Origin: Lachnospiraceae bacterium
GTDB lineage: Bacteria > Bacillota > Clostridia > Lachnospirales > Lachnospiraceae
DNA: 19,624 nucleotides
Direction of reading: 5' to 3'
NCBI GenBank assembly: GCA_900757195.1
Contig: CAAEMZ010000043.1
Coordinates: 1 to 19,624 of the forward strand
Position 1 is the stretch's first letter, and each line of letters begins with the position of its first letter. The position numbers and the translations under genes were made by a program. Below, piece by piece: positions 1 to 7,351 of the stretch. Below the pieces are notes generated by a model. The model saw only the letters and a program-made list of their open reading frames with translations. It ran no database searches and was not told the DNA's origin.

Positions 1-106
1 CGCCGAAGCTTTCCCAGTCTCTCTCTGAAACCACAAAACTTTCGCCATCGTCCATGGTCACCCGGACCTTTTTCCGGCCTGTTTTTTCTACATAAGTAAT
101 CCGCAT
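1..106 (-). CDS. recX: RecX-like regulatory protein, N-terminal fragment
   Basis: This is the first 35 codons of a minus-strand gene; the rest lies beyond position 1. The ATG at 104-106 is preceded by an AGGAGAG ribosome-binding site about 5 bases away. The visible protein begins MRITYVEKTGRKKVRV and continues with a lysine/arginine-rich strand followed by DDGESFVV. This fits the N-terminus of RecX proteins, which inhibit RecA filament growth by binding along the filament. The strongest support is position: recX commonly follows recA directly, as here. A strong terminator lies between the two genes, so expression from the recA promoter would need read-through. With only 35 residues and no HxH-type helical repeats visible, the name rests mostly on context. 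Confidence 0.68.
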   Translation of the reverse strand, partial: MRITYVEKTGRKKVRVTMDDGESFVVSERDWESFG

Positions 107-147
107 AAATCTCTCCTGAATTTTAAATCAGGGATCTGCTCTCCCCG

Positions 148-193
148 AAAAAAATGCTGCCCGGCTGGAAATTTCCACACTGCCGGACAGCAC
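148..193 (-). terminator. Rho-independent terminator after recA
   Basis: Read on the minus strand, a 12-pair stem (arms at 182-193 and 154-165, with two G-U pairs) encloses a 16-base loop and is followed by seven T residues (148-154 on the plus strand as A). It lies just after the recA stop and before the recX-like start, so it should limit recX transcription to read-through. Confidence 0.9.
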
Positions 194-200
194 TTTGATA

Positions 201-1298
201 CTATAATGTTTCTTCGGAATCTTCCGCTGTCTCTTCCGGCTTCTGGCCGGCATCCACACCGTTCTGTCCATCGCCTGTCAGTCCGTAGTGGGCTCTGACT
301 TTCTGGGATACTTCTTCAAGGATTTCCGGATGTTCCTTCAAATACTGTTTGGCATTTTCGCGTCCCTGACCGATCTTGCTTCCACCATAGGAATACCACG
401 AACCGCTCTTTACAATAATGTCCACGTTTGACGCCAGATCGAGGACATCGCCTTCTTTGGAAATTCCCTGACCAAACATAATGTCAAATTCCGCTTCCCT
501 GAAAGGCGGCGCAATCTTATTCTTAACGACCTTTACACGGGTCCGGTTGCCGACAATCTCTCCATTCATCTTCAGGGCTTCAATACGGCGGATATCCATA
601 CGTACCGAAGAATAGAACTTCAGTGCCCGTCCTCCGGTCGTGGTTTCCGGACTTCCGAACATCACGCCTACCTTCTCACGAAGCTGGTTGATGAAGATAA
701 CAACACAGTTGGACTTACTGATTACCGCCGTCAGTTTTCTCAGTGCCTGGGACATCAGACGGGCCTGAAGGCCGACATGGGCATCTCCCATCTCACCGTC
801 GATCTCCGCCTTTGGAACCAGAGCCGCAACAGAGTCGACAACAACGATATCAATGGCGCCGGAACGCACCATCGTCTCTGCAATCTCCAAAGCCTGTTCA
901 CCGTTATCCGGCTGTGAAATATACAGGTTATCAATATCCACCCCGATATTCCGGGCATAAGCCGGGTCCAGGGCATGTTCTGCATCAATAAATCCCGCAA
1001 TACCTCCGAGCTTCTGAACTTCAGCAACCATATGAAGGGTGACGGTTGTTTTACCGGAGGATTCCGGGCCGTAAATCTCTATAATACGTCCCTTCGGCAC
1101 GCCGCCGAGACCAAGGGCCAGATCCAGGCTCAAAGAACCTGTCGGGACCGTCTCCACATCCATATTTGCCCGGTTTTCACCAAGCTTCATCACGGAGCCC
1201 TTTCCATACTGTTTTTCTATGTGGGCGATGGCGGCATCCAGCGCCTTCATCTTATCTACTTTATCCGGTTTTTCAAACTTTTCTGTTTTTGCTGCCAT
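201..1298 (-). CDS. recA: Recombinase RecA
   Basis: RecA is a DNA-dependent ATPase that forms filaments on single-stranded DNA, drives homologous strand exchange and triggers LexA self-cleavage. The protein is 365 residues, a normal length. The Walker A motif GPESSGKT is at residues 77-84. The core shows the expected VVVDSVAALVPKAEIDGEMGD-type Walker B and L1 region and the FINQLREK and GGRALKFYSS segments. The acidic, variable C-terminus ends in EETAEDSEETL. I place the start at the ATG at 1296-1298, which has GAGGAG nine bases upstream. A longer frame back to a GTG at 1335-1337 would begin inside the LexA operator and is unlikely. The gene has its own promoter and SOS operator, and a terminator follows. 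Confidence 0.97.
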   Translation of the reverse strand: MAAKTEKFEKPDKVDKMKALDAAIAHIEKQYGKGSVMKLGENRANMDVETVPTGSLSLDLALGLGGVPKGRIIEIYGPESSGKTTVTLHMVAEVQKLGGIAGFIDAEHALDPAYARNIGVDIDNLYISQPDNGEQALEIAETMVRSGAIDIVVVDSVAALVPKAEIDGEMGDAHVGLQARLMSQALRKLTAVISKSNCVVIFINQLREKVGVMFGSPETTTGGRALKFYSSVRMDIRRIEALKMNGEIVGNRTRVKVVKNKIAPPFREAEFDIMFGQGISKEGDVLDLASNVDIIVKSGSWYSYGGSKIGQGRENAKQYLKEHPEILEEVSQKVRAHYGLTGDGQNGVDAGQKPEETAEDSEETL

Positions 1299-1331
1299 AT
1301 GTACCTGCTCCTCTTTATCCATTCTTTTTTC

Positions 1332-1343
1332 GAACACTCGTTC
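1332..1343 (-). promoter_or_regulatory. LexA (SOS) box of recA
   Basis: The palindrome GAACACTCGTTC matches the Gram-positive LexA/DinR consensus GAAC-N4-GTTC in all eight defined positions. It sits just downstream of the -10 element, close to the predicted transcription start, where bound LexA would block transcription of recA. Confidence 0.92.
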
Positions 1344-1353
1344 TTTTCATTTA

Positions 1354-1382
1354 ATAATACATGATTTTTTTCTTTCTGTCAA
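1354..1382 (-). promoter_or_regulatory. Sigma-A promoter of recA
   Basis: On the minus strand, TTGACA (1377-1382, perfect -35) is separated by 17 bases from TATTAT (1354-1359, five of six for -10). The -35 overlaps the stop codon of the upstream CPBP protease gene, and no terminator separates the two genes. Confidence 0.9.
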
Positions 1383-2296
1383 TCCCAATCTTTCTCTATT
1401 TCATCCCCCGAATCGACATCTTCATCCGAATCGAAATTTTCATCCCCGTCTTCCATACCTTCCAGATCGATTGGAACAACTCTGAAAAAATTTCTCCGGT
1501 TTAATTCACGAAGCCCATAGATACCGACCATCGCAGAAACGACGATTCCTACCGAATACCCCATGGTAGACAGGGGCGCCATCCGGTTCAGGGCAAGGCA
1601 GATCATATTGCCCGCCATGTGAAAAACGACGGGAGACGCAAAGCTTCCGGTGCGTTTGTAAACATAAATCATCAGAAGGGAAAAAACGAAAGCATATACG
1701 CCCTGCACAAGATTTCCATGATATACACCAAAGACAAAGCTTGTCAGCAGCATTGCCGATACCTCTCCCGAAAAATTACTGATACGTTCATACATAAGGC
1801 CCCGGAATATGATTTCTTCCATGACCGGCATCAGAATCCCGATAACAATAACCTGCATATACAACGGTTCCGCATACATTTCTTCCGCCGCCTGAACATA
1901 ACCGGACGCATATTTAAAAACTTCAAGGGCATTGATGAACAGATTCACAGAAATCGTCATGCCGGCAGAAGCTGCCAGGACAAAAATATATTTGACCGTC
2001 TTTGGCTCTGTCTGCCGGAGCAGATAAGGTCGTTTCAGCCATTCCTTTTTCAGCATCCGGTAAAGGGGCAGAATTGCAAAAAGCGCACTGATTCCGGAAA
2101 TCAGCACGACGTTTCTGTCCAGCATATCATAGGATGCCCGTGCCATTTCCGCCAGATAGCTCCGGTCCCCCATAAGGCCCGGAGCTGCTTTCGTATAAAT
2201 ATAAACAAAAATTACCGCCGTAACGACCACATACTGAATCAGACTGTAGATCACCAGGGGCGACACCAGTTCCCACGCCCGTTTTAAAAAATTCAT
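1379..2296 (-). CDS. CPBP family intramembrane metalloprotease
   Basis: This 305-residue multi-pass membrane protein belongs to the CPBP (CAAX protease and bacteriocin-processing, formerly Abi) family of intramembrane proteases. It has the family motifs: EEIIFRG at residues 160-166 (paired glutamates and arginine), FGVYHGN around residue 193 (histidine), and H226-x3-N230. Hydrophobic segments run through about residues 10-35, 62-80, 102-120, 147-160, 180-215 and 235-262. The last 29 residues form a strongly acidic tail (ME-DGDENFDSDEDVDSGDE), which is unusual. The ATG has GAGGA about seven bases upstream. The natural substrate cannot be read from the sequence; relatives act in prenyl-protein processing, bacteriocin self-immunity or regulated proteolysis. 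It stands alone, divergent from the antiporter gene. Confidence 0.9.
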   Translation of the reverse strand: MNFLKRAWELVSPLVIYSLIQYVVVTAVIFVYIYTKAAPGLMGDRSYLAEMARASYDMLDRNVVLISGISALFAILPLYRMLKKEWLKRPYLLRQTEPKTVKYIFVLAASAGMTISVNLFINALEVFKYASGYVQAAEEMYAEPLYMQVIVIGILMPVMEEIIFRGLMYERISNFSGEVSAMLLTSFVFGVYHGNLVQGVYAFVFSLLMIYVYKRTGSFASPVVFHMAGNMICLALNRMAPLSTMGYSVGIVVSAMVGIYGLRELNRRNFFRVVPIDLEGMEDGDENFDSDEDVDSGDEIEKDWD

Positions 2297-2337
2297 TGGT
2301 ATTCCTCTTTCCTTTTCATTTAAAACCTGTTTTACCT

Positions 2338-2366
2338 ATTATAACCCATCCTCTGTTTTTTGTCAT
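2338..2366 (-). promoter_or_regulatory. Promoter of the CPBP protease gene
   Basis: On the minus strand, ATGACA (2361-2366, five of six) lies 17 bases from a perfect TATAAT (2338-2343). The predicted start leaves a leader of about 35 bases before the ATG. Confidence 0.82.
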
Positions 2367-2394
2367 CCGCATCCCGGCCTGCCCCGTTTTTGAA

Positions 2395-2423
2395 TTGACA
2401 AATCCGATGTTTTATGACATACT
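2395..2423 (+). promoter_or_regulatory. Promoter of the antiporter gene
   Basis: TTGACA (2395-2400, perfect) lies 17 bases from CATACT (2418-2423, four of six). It is back to back with the CPBP promoter, with 28 bases between the two -35 elements. Confidence 0.72.
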
Positions 2424-2473
2424 ACTAACCCGTACCCTTCCGGTATATTTTACGACATTAAAGGAGAATTCTT

Positions 2474-3703
2474 ATGACAACGTCTCTCGCTCTTATTTTT
2501 CTTGCCGGCCTTGCGATGGCAGCCATCTGCCAGCGTCTGAAACTGCCGCGGATTATCGGTATGCTTCTGACAGGTATTTTGGCCGGACCCTATGTGTTAA
2601 ATTTTCTTGATCCATCGATTCTTTCGATTTCTCCGGATCTCCGTCAGATTGCTCTGATTATTATCCTATTAAAAGCAGGCCTTTCTCTGAACCCGGCGGA
2701 TTTAAAAAAGGTGGGCCGCCCGGCAGTCATGATGGCTTTTATTCCGGCATGCTTCGAAATCGCCGCTTTTTTACTGTTTGCCCCATCAATCCTCCATATT
2801 ACCGAAACCGAAGCCCTTTTAATGGGATCTGTCCTCGCCGCCGTATCTCCGGCTGTTGTCGTTCCGAGGATGGTCCATCTCATGGAAACCGGTTATGGTA
2901 CAGAGCAGAGTATCCCCCAGCTCATTATGGCCGGAGCCTCCTGCGATGATATTTTCGTTATTGTCCTTTTTACAACTTTTACACGCATTGCCCAGGGCGG
3001 TTCTGCAACTTTTTTTGATTTTGCAAACATCCCGGTTTCTATTCTTCTCGGTATCCTTCTCGGCAGTATCGCCGGATGGCTGCTCAGCCTCTTTTTTGAA
3101 ACCGCCTACGCCCATAAGCATTATGTCCGAAACAGTATGAAGGTGATTATTGTTCTCGGTGTCTCCTTTACACTGATTGCCATTGAAAACTGGCTGAAGG
3201 GGTTCGTATCCGTTTCCGGTCTCCTTGCCGTTACAGCAATGGCCTGTGTCCTTAAAATCAAAAGCACGGATTTCGTTTCCAGACGGCTTTCTGAAAAATT
3301 CGGAAAACTCTGGATCGCCGCCGAAGTCATTCTTTTTGTTCTGGTCGGCGCTGCCGTGGATATCCGCTATACCCTTTCCGCAGGGGGCGCTGCCGTCGGA
3401 ATGATTTTCCTCGCTCTGATCTTCCGTTCTGTCGGTGTAACGCTTTGTCTGTCCGGTACATCCTTTACACTCAAAGAGCGGCTTTTCTGTATGATTGCCT
3501 ATCTGCCAAAAGCTACCGTTCAGGCCGCCATCGGTTCTGTCCCTCTCGCACTCGGGCTGTCCTGCGGTAAAATCATCCTGTCCGTGGCCGTTCTCGCAAT
3601 CCTCATTACGGCACCTCTCGGAGCTGTCGGAATGGATATCACCTATAAAAAGTTTTTACGTAAAGCTCCCGGCCTGGAAGGAAAGGGCCAGATTTCCTCA
3701 TAA
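2474..3703 (+). CDS. Cation:proton antiporter (CPA family)
   Basis: This 409-residue integral membrane protein exchanges sodium or potassium for protons across the cytoplasmic membrane. It has about 11-13 hydrophobic segments spread over the whole length, an N-terminal QRLKLPRIIGMLLTGILAGP segment typical of the monovalent cation:proton antiporter fold, and adjacent aspartates at 158-159 (GASCDDIFV). These correspond to the ion-binding DD pair of electrogenic antiporters. There is no RCK/TrkA-N or universal-stress domain after the membrane part, so it resembles the short NhaP/KefB-core type. AAAGGAG lies seven bases before the ATG. It is a single gene with its own promoter and ends shortly before a two-way terminator. 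The ion preference cannot be decided from sequence. Confidence 0.9.
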   Translation: MTTSLALIFLAGLAMAAICQRLKLPRIIGMLLTGILAGPYVLNFLDPSILSISPDLRQIALIIILLKAGLSLNPADLKKVGRPAVMMAFIPACFEIAAFLLFAPSILHITETEALLMGSVLAAVSPAVVVPRMVHLMETGYGTEQSIPQLIMAGASCDDIFVIVLFTTFTRIAQGGSATFFDFANIPVSILLGILLGSIAGWLLSLFFETAYAHKHYVRNSMKVIIVLGVSFTLIAIENWLKGFVSVSGLLAVTAMACVLKIKSTDFVSRRLSEKFGKLWIAAEVILFVLVGAAVDIRYTLSAGGAAVGMIFLALIFRSVGVTLCLSGTSFTLKERLFCMIAYLPKATVQAAIGSVPLALGLSCGKIILSVAVLAILITAPLGAVGMDITYKKFLRKAPGLEGKGQISS

Positions 3704-3748
3704 ACGACCGGAATCCTGCGCCGGAAAATACAAAGGTCATAAGGACAT

Positions 3749-3787
3749 AAAAAAATGACTGTCAGTTTAACTGATAGTCACTTTTTT
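3749..3787. terminator. Bidirectional terminator between antiporter and rnpB
   Basis: A stem of 11 positions with one A-C mismatch (3756-3766 with 3770-3780) is flanked by seven A residues on the left and six T residues on the right. It can therefore terminate the antiporter transcript rightward and the RNase P RNA leftward. Confidence 0.88.
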
Positions 3788-3791
3788 ATGT

Positions 3792-4138
3792 TCAAGTCTG
3801 CCTGTAAGCCGAGTTATGTTGAAAATGGTCATCTATCTCGACTTCCTGTTGCCAGGAAGCTCCAGCGACCTACCCTGGAACACGACGGGCCGCCGTATCG
3901 TTCCATGTACGGTCTTGCTTCGAATGGGGTTTACAGAGCCTCTTCTGTTACCAGAAAAGCGGTGAGCTCTTACCTCGCCTTTCCACCCTTACCGGCCGAA
4001 ACCGGCGGTATATTTCTGTTGCACTTTCCTTAGAGTCGCCTCCACCGGACGTTATCCGGCATCCTGCCCTGTGAAGCTCGGACTTTCCTCACCTGCATCC
4101 TTTCGGAACGCGCAGGTGCGACCATTCAGCAGACTTGC
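3792..4138 (-). ncRNA. rnpB: RNase P RNA (type A)
   Basis: This is the catalytic RNA of ribonuclease P, which removes the 5' leader of precursor tRNAs. On the minus strand the conserved core reads in order: GAGGAAAGTCCGAGCTTC, ACAGGGCAGG, GTGCAACAGAAA, GGTAAGGGTGGAAAGG, GGTAAGAGCTCACCGC, TGGTAACAGAAGAGGC, TAAACCCCATTCGAAGCAAG, AGGGTAGGTCGCT, AGATAGATGACC and ACTCGGCTTAC. This layout is the ancestral type A form, usual in Clostridia, rather than the Bacillus type B. The closing P1 helix pairs CAAGTCTGC (4129-4137) with GCAGACTTG (3793-3801), nine perfect pairs that define both ends. The predicted transcription start near 4138 agrees with the start of P1. A mature length of about 347 bases is normal. 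Confidence 0.96.
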
Positions 4139-4144
4139 GCTCTT

Positions 4145-4173
4145 ATCTTATCACGCTTTTTCTTATTTGTAAA
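4145..4173 (-). promoter_or_regulatory. Promoter of rnpB
   Basis: On the minus strand, TTTACA (4168-4173) lies 17 bases from TAAGAT (4145-4150), each five of six. The start seven bases downstream falls on the first bases of the P1 helix. The -35 begins five bases after the stop codon of the kinase gene, with no terminator between. Confidence 0.88.
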
Positions 4174-4177
4174 GCAT

Positions 4178-5842
4178 CTAAACGTTAAAATAACTGCCGC
4201 CAATGAATTCACGCAAAATAGAATTTTTCGGAATATTTTCGCTGGTAACCCCAACAAAATAGTCAAGAAATTTCAGCAGACGTTTTGCTTCTTCGTATTC
4301 CGGCTGTTCCGGTTTAATGCCGAAAAGCAGCGGTTCCGCAAACTGTTTCAGAACAGAAAGCTCATAGATCAGGGCTGAATTAAACAGGGCGTCCGCATTT
4401 TCCTGGAACGGGAAAATATTCGCTTCCTCGCCCCTCCGTACGGAATTCCACATGGAGATCGTATGGGCCGCCGAAGCCCCTCTGTGGGCCGCATCCCGGA
4501 CAATCCGCCGGATAAGCCGCCCGTCCGTTGTGGCGATCCGGTTATGCTCATCGAGATTTAACTGGGTCAGAGCGCTGATATACACCCGGTATTTATCATC
4601 CATAGGAATCGTGTATGTCAGTTCATCATTCAGACAGTGAATTCCTTCAATGACAAGAACATCTTCTCTGCCAATCCGGAGAAAATTATTTTTCCCGTAT
4701 TCACTCTTGCCGCTGACAAAATTAAATTTCGGAATTTCCACCTGCTCCCCCCGGAGAAGGGCCATCAAATCCTTATTAAACTGTTCAATATTTAAAGCTT
4801 CCAGACATTCGTAATTATAGTTTCCGTCCGCATCCTTCGGCGTCAGTTCCCGGTCTACGAAATAATCGTCCACGGCAATCGGATGGGGTTTTAACCCTTT
4901 GGCCCGGAGCTGCACACTGAGCCTGTGGGAAAACGTTGTCTTTCCCGATGATGACGGGCCGGCAATCAGAACAATGCGTTTGCCGCTGGCATAAATCTCA
5001 TCGGCAATGTCTCCGATATTTTTTTCCTGGAGAGCTTCCGCAACAAGCATCAGATCCAGAAATCCGCCGTCGGCAATGCGGTCGTTAAGCTGACCTGTAT
5101 TACAGATTCCGAGCCGTTCCCCCCAGATTGTCGATTCTTTTAACACACCGAACAGTTTTTCTGAAGGACGAAAATTCTGGATTACTTCCGGTGCCTGAGC
5201 CACAGGCATCTGAATCACAAATCCTTCATGATAAGCGATTAATTCAAATTTTGAAACGTATCCTGTGGAAGGCGCCATATAACCGTAGTAATAATCACTG
5301 ATATTTTCAAGCTGATAAATATTCACCCGGGATGCCCGGCGGTATTTAAAAAGTTTTCCCTTCTCCTCCATACCGCTTTCCTTAAAAATTTTCTGAGCCT
5401 CATAGGTATTCACCGTCTGTTTGGCAATCGGAAGATTAGCTTCCACCAGTTCTTCCATCCGGCGCTGGATTTGTTTGAGGAGTTCTTCCTCAATCGGCAT
5501 ATGTCCGATGATTTCACAATAATATCCCCTGTGTACGGAAAACTGAACGATCAGCCGGGCATCAGCGCCCAGAATATCCGAAACCGCTTTTGTTAAAATC
5601 AGCGTTGCCGTCCGACGGTAGGCCGCTTCACCGGCTTTCTCCCCGACGCTCACAAACTCTATTTCCCCGTTCTCTGTCACCGTTCTGCAGAGCTCCCGCA
5701 ATCTTCCGTTAACCCTCGCCAGAATGATCCGGTGGGGAAAACGGGACTGAAAATCCCTGCTGACCGCTTCAAGAGATGTTCCGCTGTCATATTCATAAAT
5801 TTCATCCAAAATACGGATCTGCACTTTTTCCTTCTCCGTCAT
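4178..5842 (-). CDS. TGS-domain uridine kinase-like nucleoside kinase
   Basis: This 554-residue cytoplasmic protein joins an N-terminal TGS domain (about residues 5-65) and a region like the second additional domain of threonyl-tRNA synthetase (about 90-200) to a C-terminal P-loop kinase of the uridine kinase/phosphoribulokinase family. The Walker A motif GPSSSGKTT is at residues 295-303. It is followed by the family's HPIAVDDYF and LVIEGIHCL segments. Clostridial and thermotogal proteins of this architecture are annotated as nucleoside kinases, probably making UMP/CMP by salvage; the role of the synthetase-like half is not established. The start is the ATG at 5840-5842, with GGGGG eight bases upstream and 16 bases after the nif3-like stop. 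A longer frame to 5908 would overlap that gene by 50 bases. Confidence 0.88.
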   Translation of the reverse strand: MTEKEKVQIRILDEIYEYDSGTSLEAVSRDFQSRFPHRIILARVNGRLRELCRTVTENGEIEFVSVGEKAGEAAYRRTATLILTKAVSDILGADARLIVQFSVHRGYYCEIIGHMPIEEELLKQIQRRMEELVEANLPIAKQTVNTYEAQKIFKESGMEEKGKLFKYRRASRVNIYQLENISDYYYGYMAPSTGYVSKFELIAYHEGFVIQMPVAQAPEVIQNFRPSEKLFGVLKESTIWGERLGICNTGQLNDRIADGGFLDLMLVAEALQEKNIGDIADEIYASGKRIVLIAGPSSSGKTTFSHRLSVQLRAKGLKPHPIAVDDYFVDRELTPKDADGNYNYECLEALNIEQFNKDLMALLRGEQVEIPKFNFVSGKSEYGKNNFLRIGREDVLVIEGIHCLNDELTYTIPMDDKYRVYISALTQLNLDEHNRIATTDGRLIRRIVRDAAHRGASAAHTISMWNSVRRGEEANIFPFQENADALFNSALIYELSVLKQFAEPLLFGIKPEQPEYEEAKRLLKFLDYFVGVTSENIPKNSILREFIGGSYFNV

Positions 5843-5858
5843 AATATTACCCCCGATT

Positions 5859-6635
5859 TTAAATTGATTGAAACGGATATTCGATCGGCGCCGGATACAC
5901 CTGAACATCCGGACAGTACCGTTTCAGAAATGCTGTCATATCCTCTATAAAAATATGTTCTATTCCATAATGACCGGCGTCGATCACCGCAATCTGCTTT
6001 TCCAGACAATCCAGTCCTTCATGATGACCGAAATCACCGCCGATCAGCACCTGACCGCCCTGGGCCCGTGCAAAGTCTTCCATCCCTTTAGCCGAACCCG
6101 GACATACAGATATCCTGTCAATCTTCTGTTCCGGGTCCCCGTAAATACGAATCTCCGGAATATGGAACCACGCCTTTATTTTTCTTCCGTATTCACCGAG
6201 AGAAACTGCCTCCGGCAGATCTGCGGTAAAACCGATGCCCTCCGCACCGTCTTCGGAGGTCGCTTCCAATATTTCATACGACCGGATACCCATGCGCTCC
6301 GCTGCGATTTTTCCCATACGTTTCACATCATAATTCGTGTGCATGGCATAGCAGGCCATATGGTTTTCAATAATTTTCAAAAGTCTTTCTCCGAGATAAT
6401 CCCCTTCATTTATCCGTTTTACTGCCGAAAAAATAAGAGGATGATGGGTCAGAATCAAATCCGCGCCCAGGGCCGCCGCTCTTTCCACAGATTTCATATC
6501 CGCATCCAGAGTCACATAAATCTTTTTTATCTCCCGGTCCATGCGTCCGCACAAAAGTCCCACGTTATCCCAGCTCAAAGCTGCGCCGTCAGGAAAATGC
6601 TCCTGTAAAATACTGTAAATTTCCTTACCATTCAT
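5859..6635 (-). CDS. Nif3-like dinuclear metal centre protein
   Basis: This 258-residue protein belongs to the Nif3/YqfO/YbgI (DUF34) family of hexameric proteins with a two-metal site. Likely metal ligands are visible: H64-H65 in LTHHPLIFSA, D103 in HTNYD, and H222 and E226 in DAGHYGIEH. It is the short form, lacking the PII-like insert found in the roughly 370-residue Bacillus YqfO. The biochemical role of the family is unresolved; GTP cyclohydrolase-type annotation has been used but is not proven, and a role in metal insertion has been proposed. It follows trmK by 14 bases, the same neighbour as in Bacillus subtilis. The ribosome-binding site (GGGTGAT) is weak, so coupling to trmK translation is likely. 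Confidence 0.92.
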   Translation of the reverse strand: MNGKEIYSILQEHFPDGAALSWDNVGLLCGRMDREIKKIYVTLDADMKSVERAAALGADLILTHHPLIFSAVKRINEGDYLGERLLKIIENHMACYAMHTNYDVKRMGKIAAERMGIRSYEILEATSEDGAEGIGFTADLPEAVSLGEYGRKIKAWFHIPEIRIYGDPEQKIDRISVCPGSAKGMEDFARAQGGQVLIGGDFGHHEGLDCLEKQIAVIDAGHYGIEHIFIEDMTAFLKRYCPDVQVYPAPIEYPFQSI

Positions 6636-6649
6636 ATGTAATCACCCGT

Positions 6650-7342
6650 TTATCTATAATATGTCATCGCCAGGCCAAGCTCCCTGAGATACGCCGTCAC
6701 TTCGTCGTAGCGGCTGCTGCCGGCCTGTCCGCTCTCTGTCAGTTTTTTTTCAATTTCCGAATAAATTCTGTTTTCTTTCATAAGAAATTCCTTCAGCACC
6801 GGATGTTTCTGATTCAGCAGAAAACGTCCAAATAAATACTCCGTTTCTGACCATTCCTCACTGCGCCCGTGGCTGACCTTCATCGCCATATAGTATTTGC
6901 CCTCGTCCTTCATCATGATCTCATCATCGATACAAAAACCATTCCCGATTAAATAACGGCGTACGGATGGAATTTCCGACTGGGGCTGCAGAATCAGTGT
7001 GGCAATGCCTTCTGTCGTCTGCCGCCCGGCCTCCAGAATACGGATCATCAGAGGGCCGCCCATCCCGGCAATGAGCAGCGCATCGGCCTCTCCCGGTCTC
7101 AGCTTTTCCAGTCCGTCAGAAAGTCTCAGCTCCATAACCTCCTGAAGACCATATTTATCCCGGTTCTCCCGGGCGCGCAAAAGAGGGCCTTTGTTAACAT
7201 CCATGGCGATGGCCGATGAAATACGCCCCTGTGTCAGAAGCCATATGGGCACATAGCCATGATCTGTTCCCACATCTGCCAGGCGGGCGCCCTCCGGCAC
7301 CAGCCCCGCAACCTGAATTAATCTGTCTGATATCTTTAACAT
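6650..7342 (-). CDS. trmK: tRNA (adenine22-N1)-methyltransferase TrmK
   Basis: This 230-residue cytoplasmic Rossmann-fold enzyme transfers a methyl group from S-adenosylmethionine to N1 of adenine 22 in tRNA. Motif I, DVGTDHGYVP, spans residues 23-32; this exact DxGTDHGY form is characteristic of TrmK. GMGG at 93-96 and LQPQSE at 118-123 follow, with the coiled C-terminal region (about 160-220) expected for the family. The start has AGGAG six bases upstream, and that site overlaps the sigA stop codon, so the two are probably translationally coupled. The order sigA-trmK-nif3 is conserved in Firmicutes and strongly supports the call. Confidence 0.94.
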   Translation of the reverse strand: MLKISDRLIQVAGLVPEGARLADVGTDHGYVPIWLLTQGRISSAIAMDVNKGPLLRARENRDKYGLQEVMELRLSDGLEKLRPGEADALLIAGMGGPLMIRILEAGRQTTEGIATLILQPQSEIPSVRRYLIGNGFCIDDEIMMKDEGKYYMAMKVSHGRSEEWSETEYLFGRFLLNQKHPVLKEFLMKENRIYSEIEKKLTESGQAGSSRYDEVTAYLRELGLAMTYYR

Positions 7343-7351
7343 GCTGCACTC

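Noticed and set aside
107..147. Separate promoter for the recX-like gene
   Set aside because: No -35/-10 pair is recognisable in the 41 bases between the recA terminator and the start codon.
3755..4033. Plus-strand open frame of 92 codons across rnpB
   Set aside because: It is antisense to the conserved RNase P RNA and starts inside the terminator hairpin.
5868..6608. Long plus-strand open frame (246 codons) opposite the nif3-like gene
   Set aside because: The minus-strand protein has clear family motifs; the antisense frame has no ribosome-binding site and no recognisable protein pattern. The same holds for those at 1619-2287, 8587-9363, 10683-11231 and 14825-15544.
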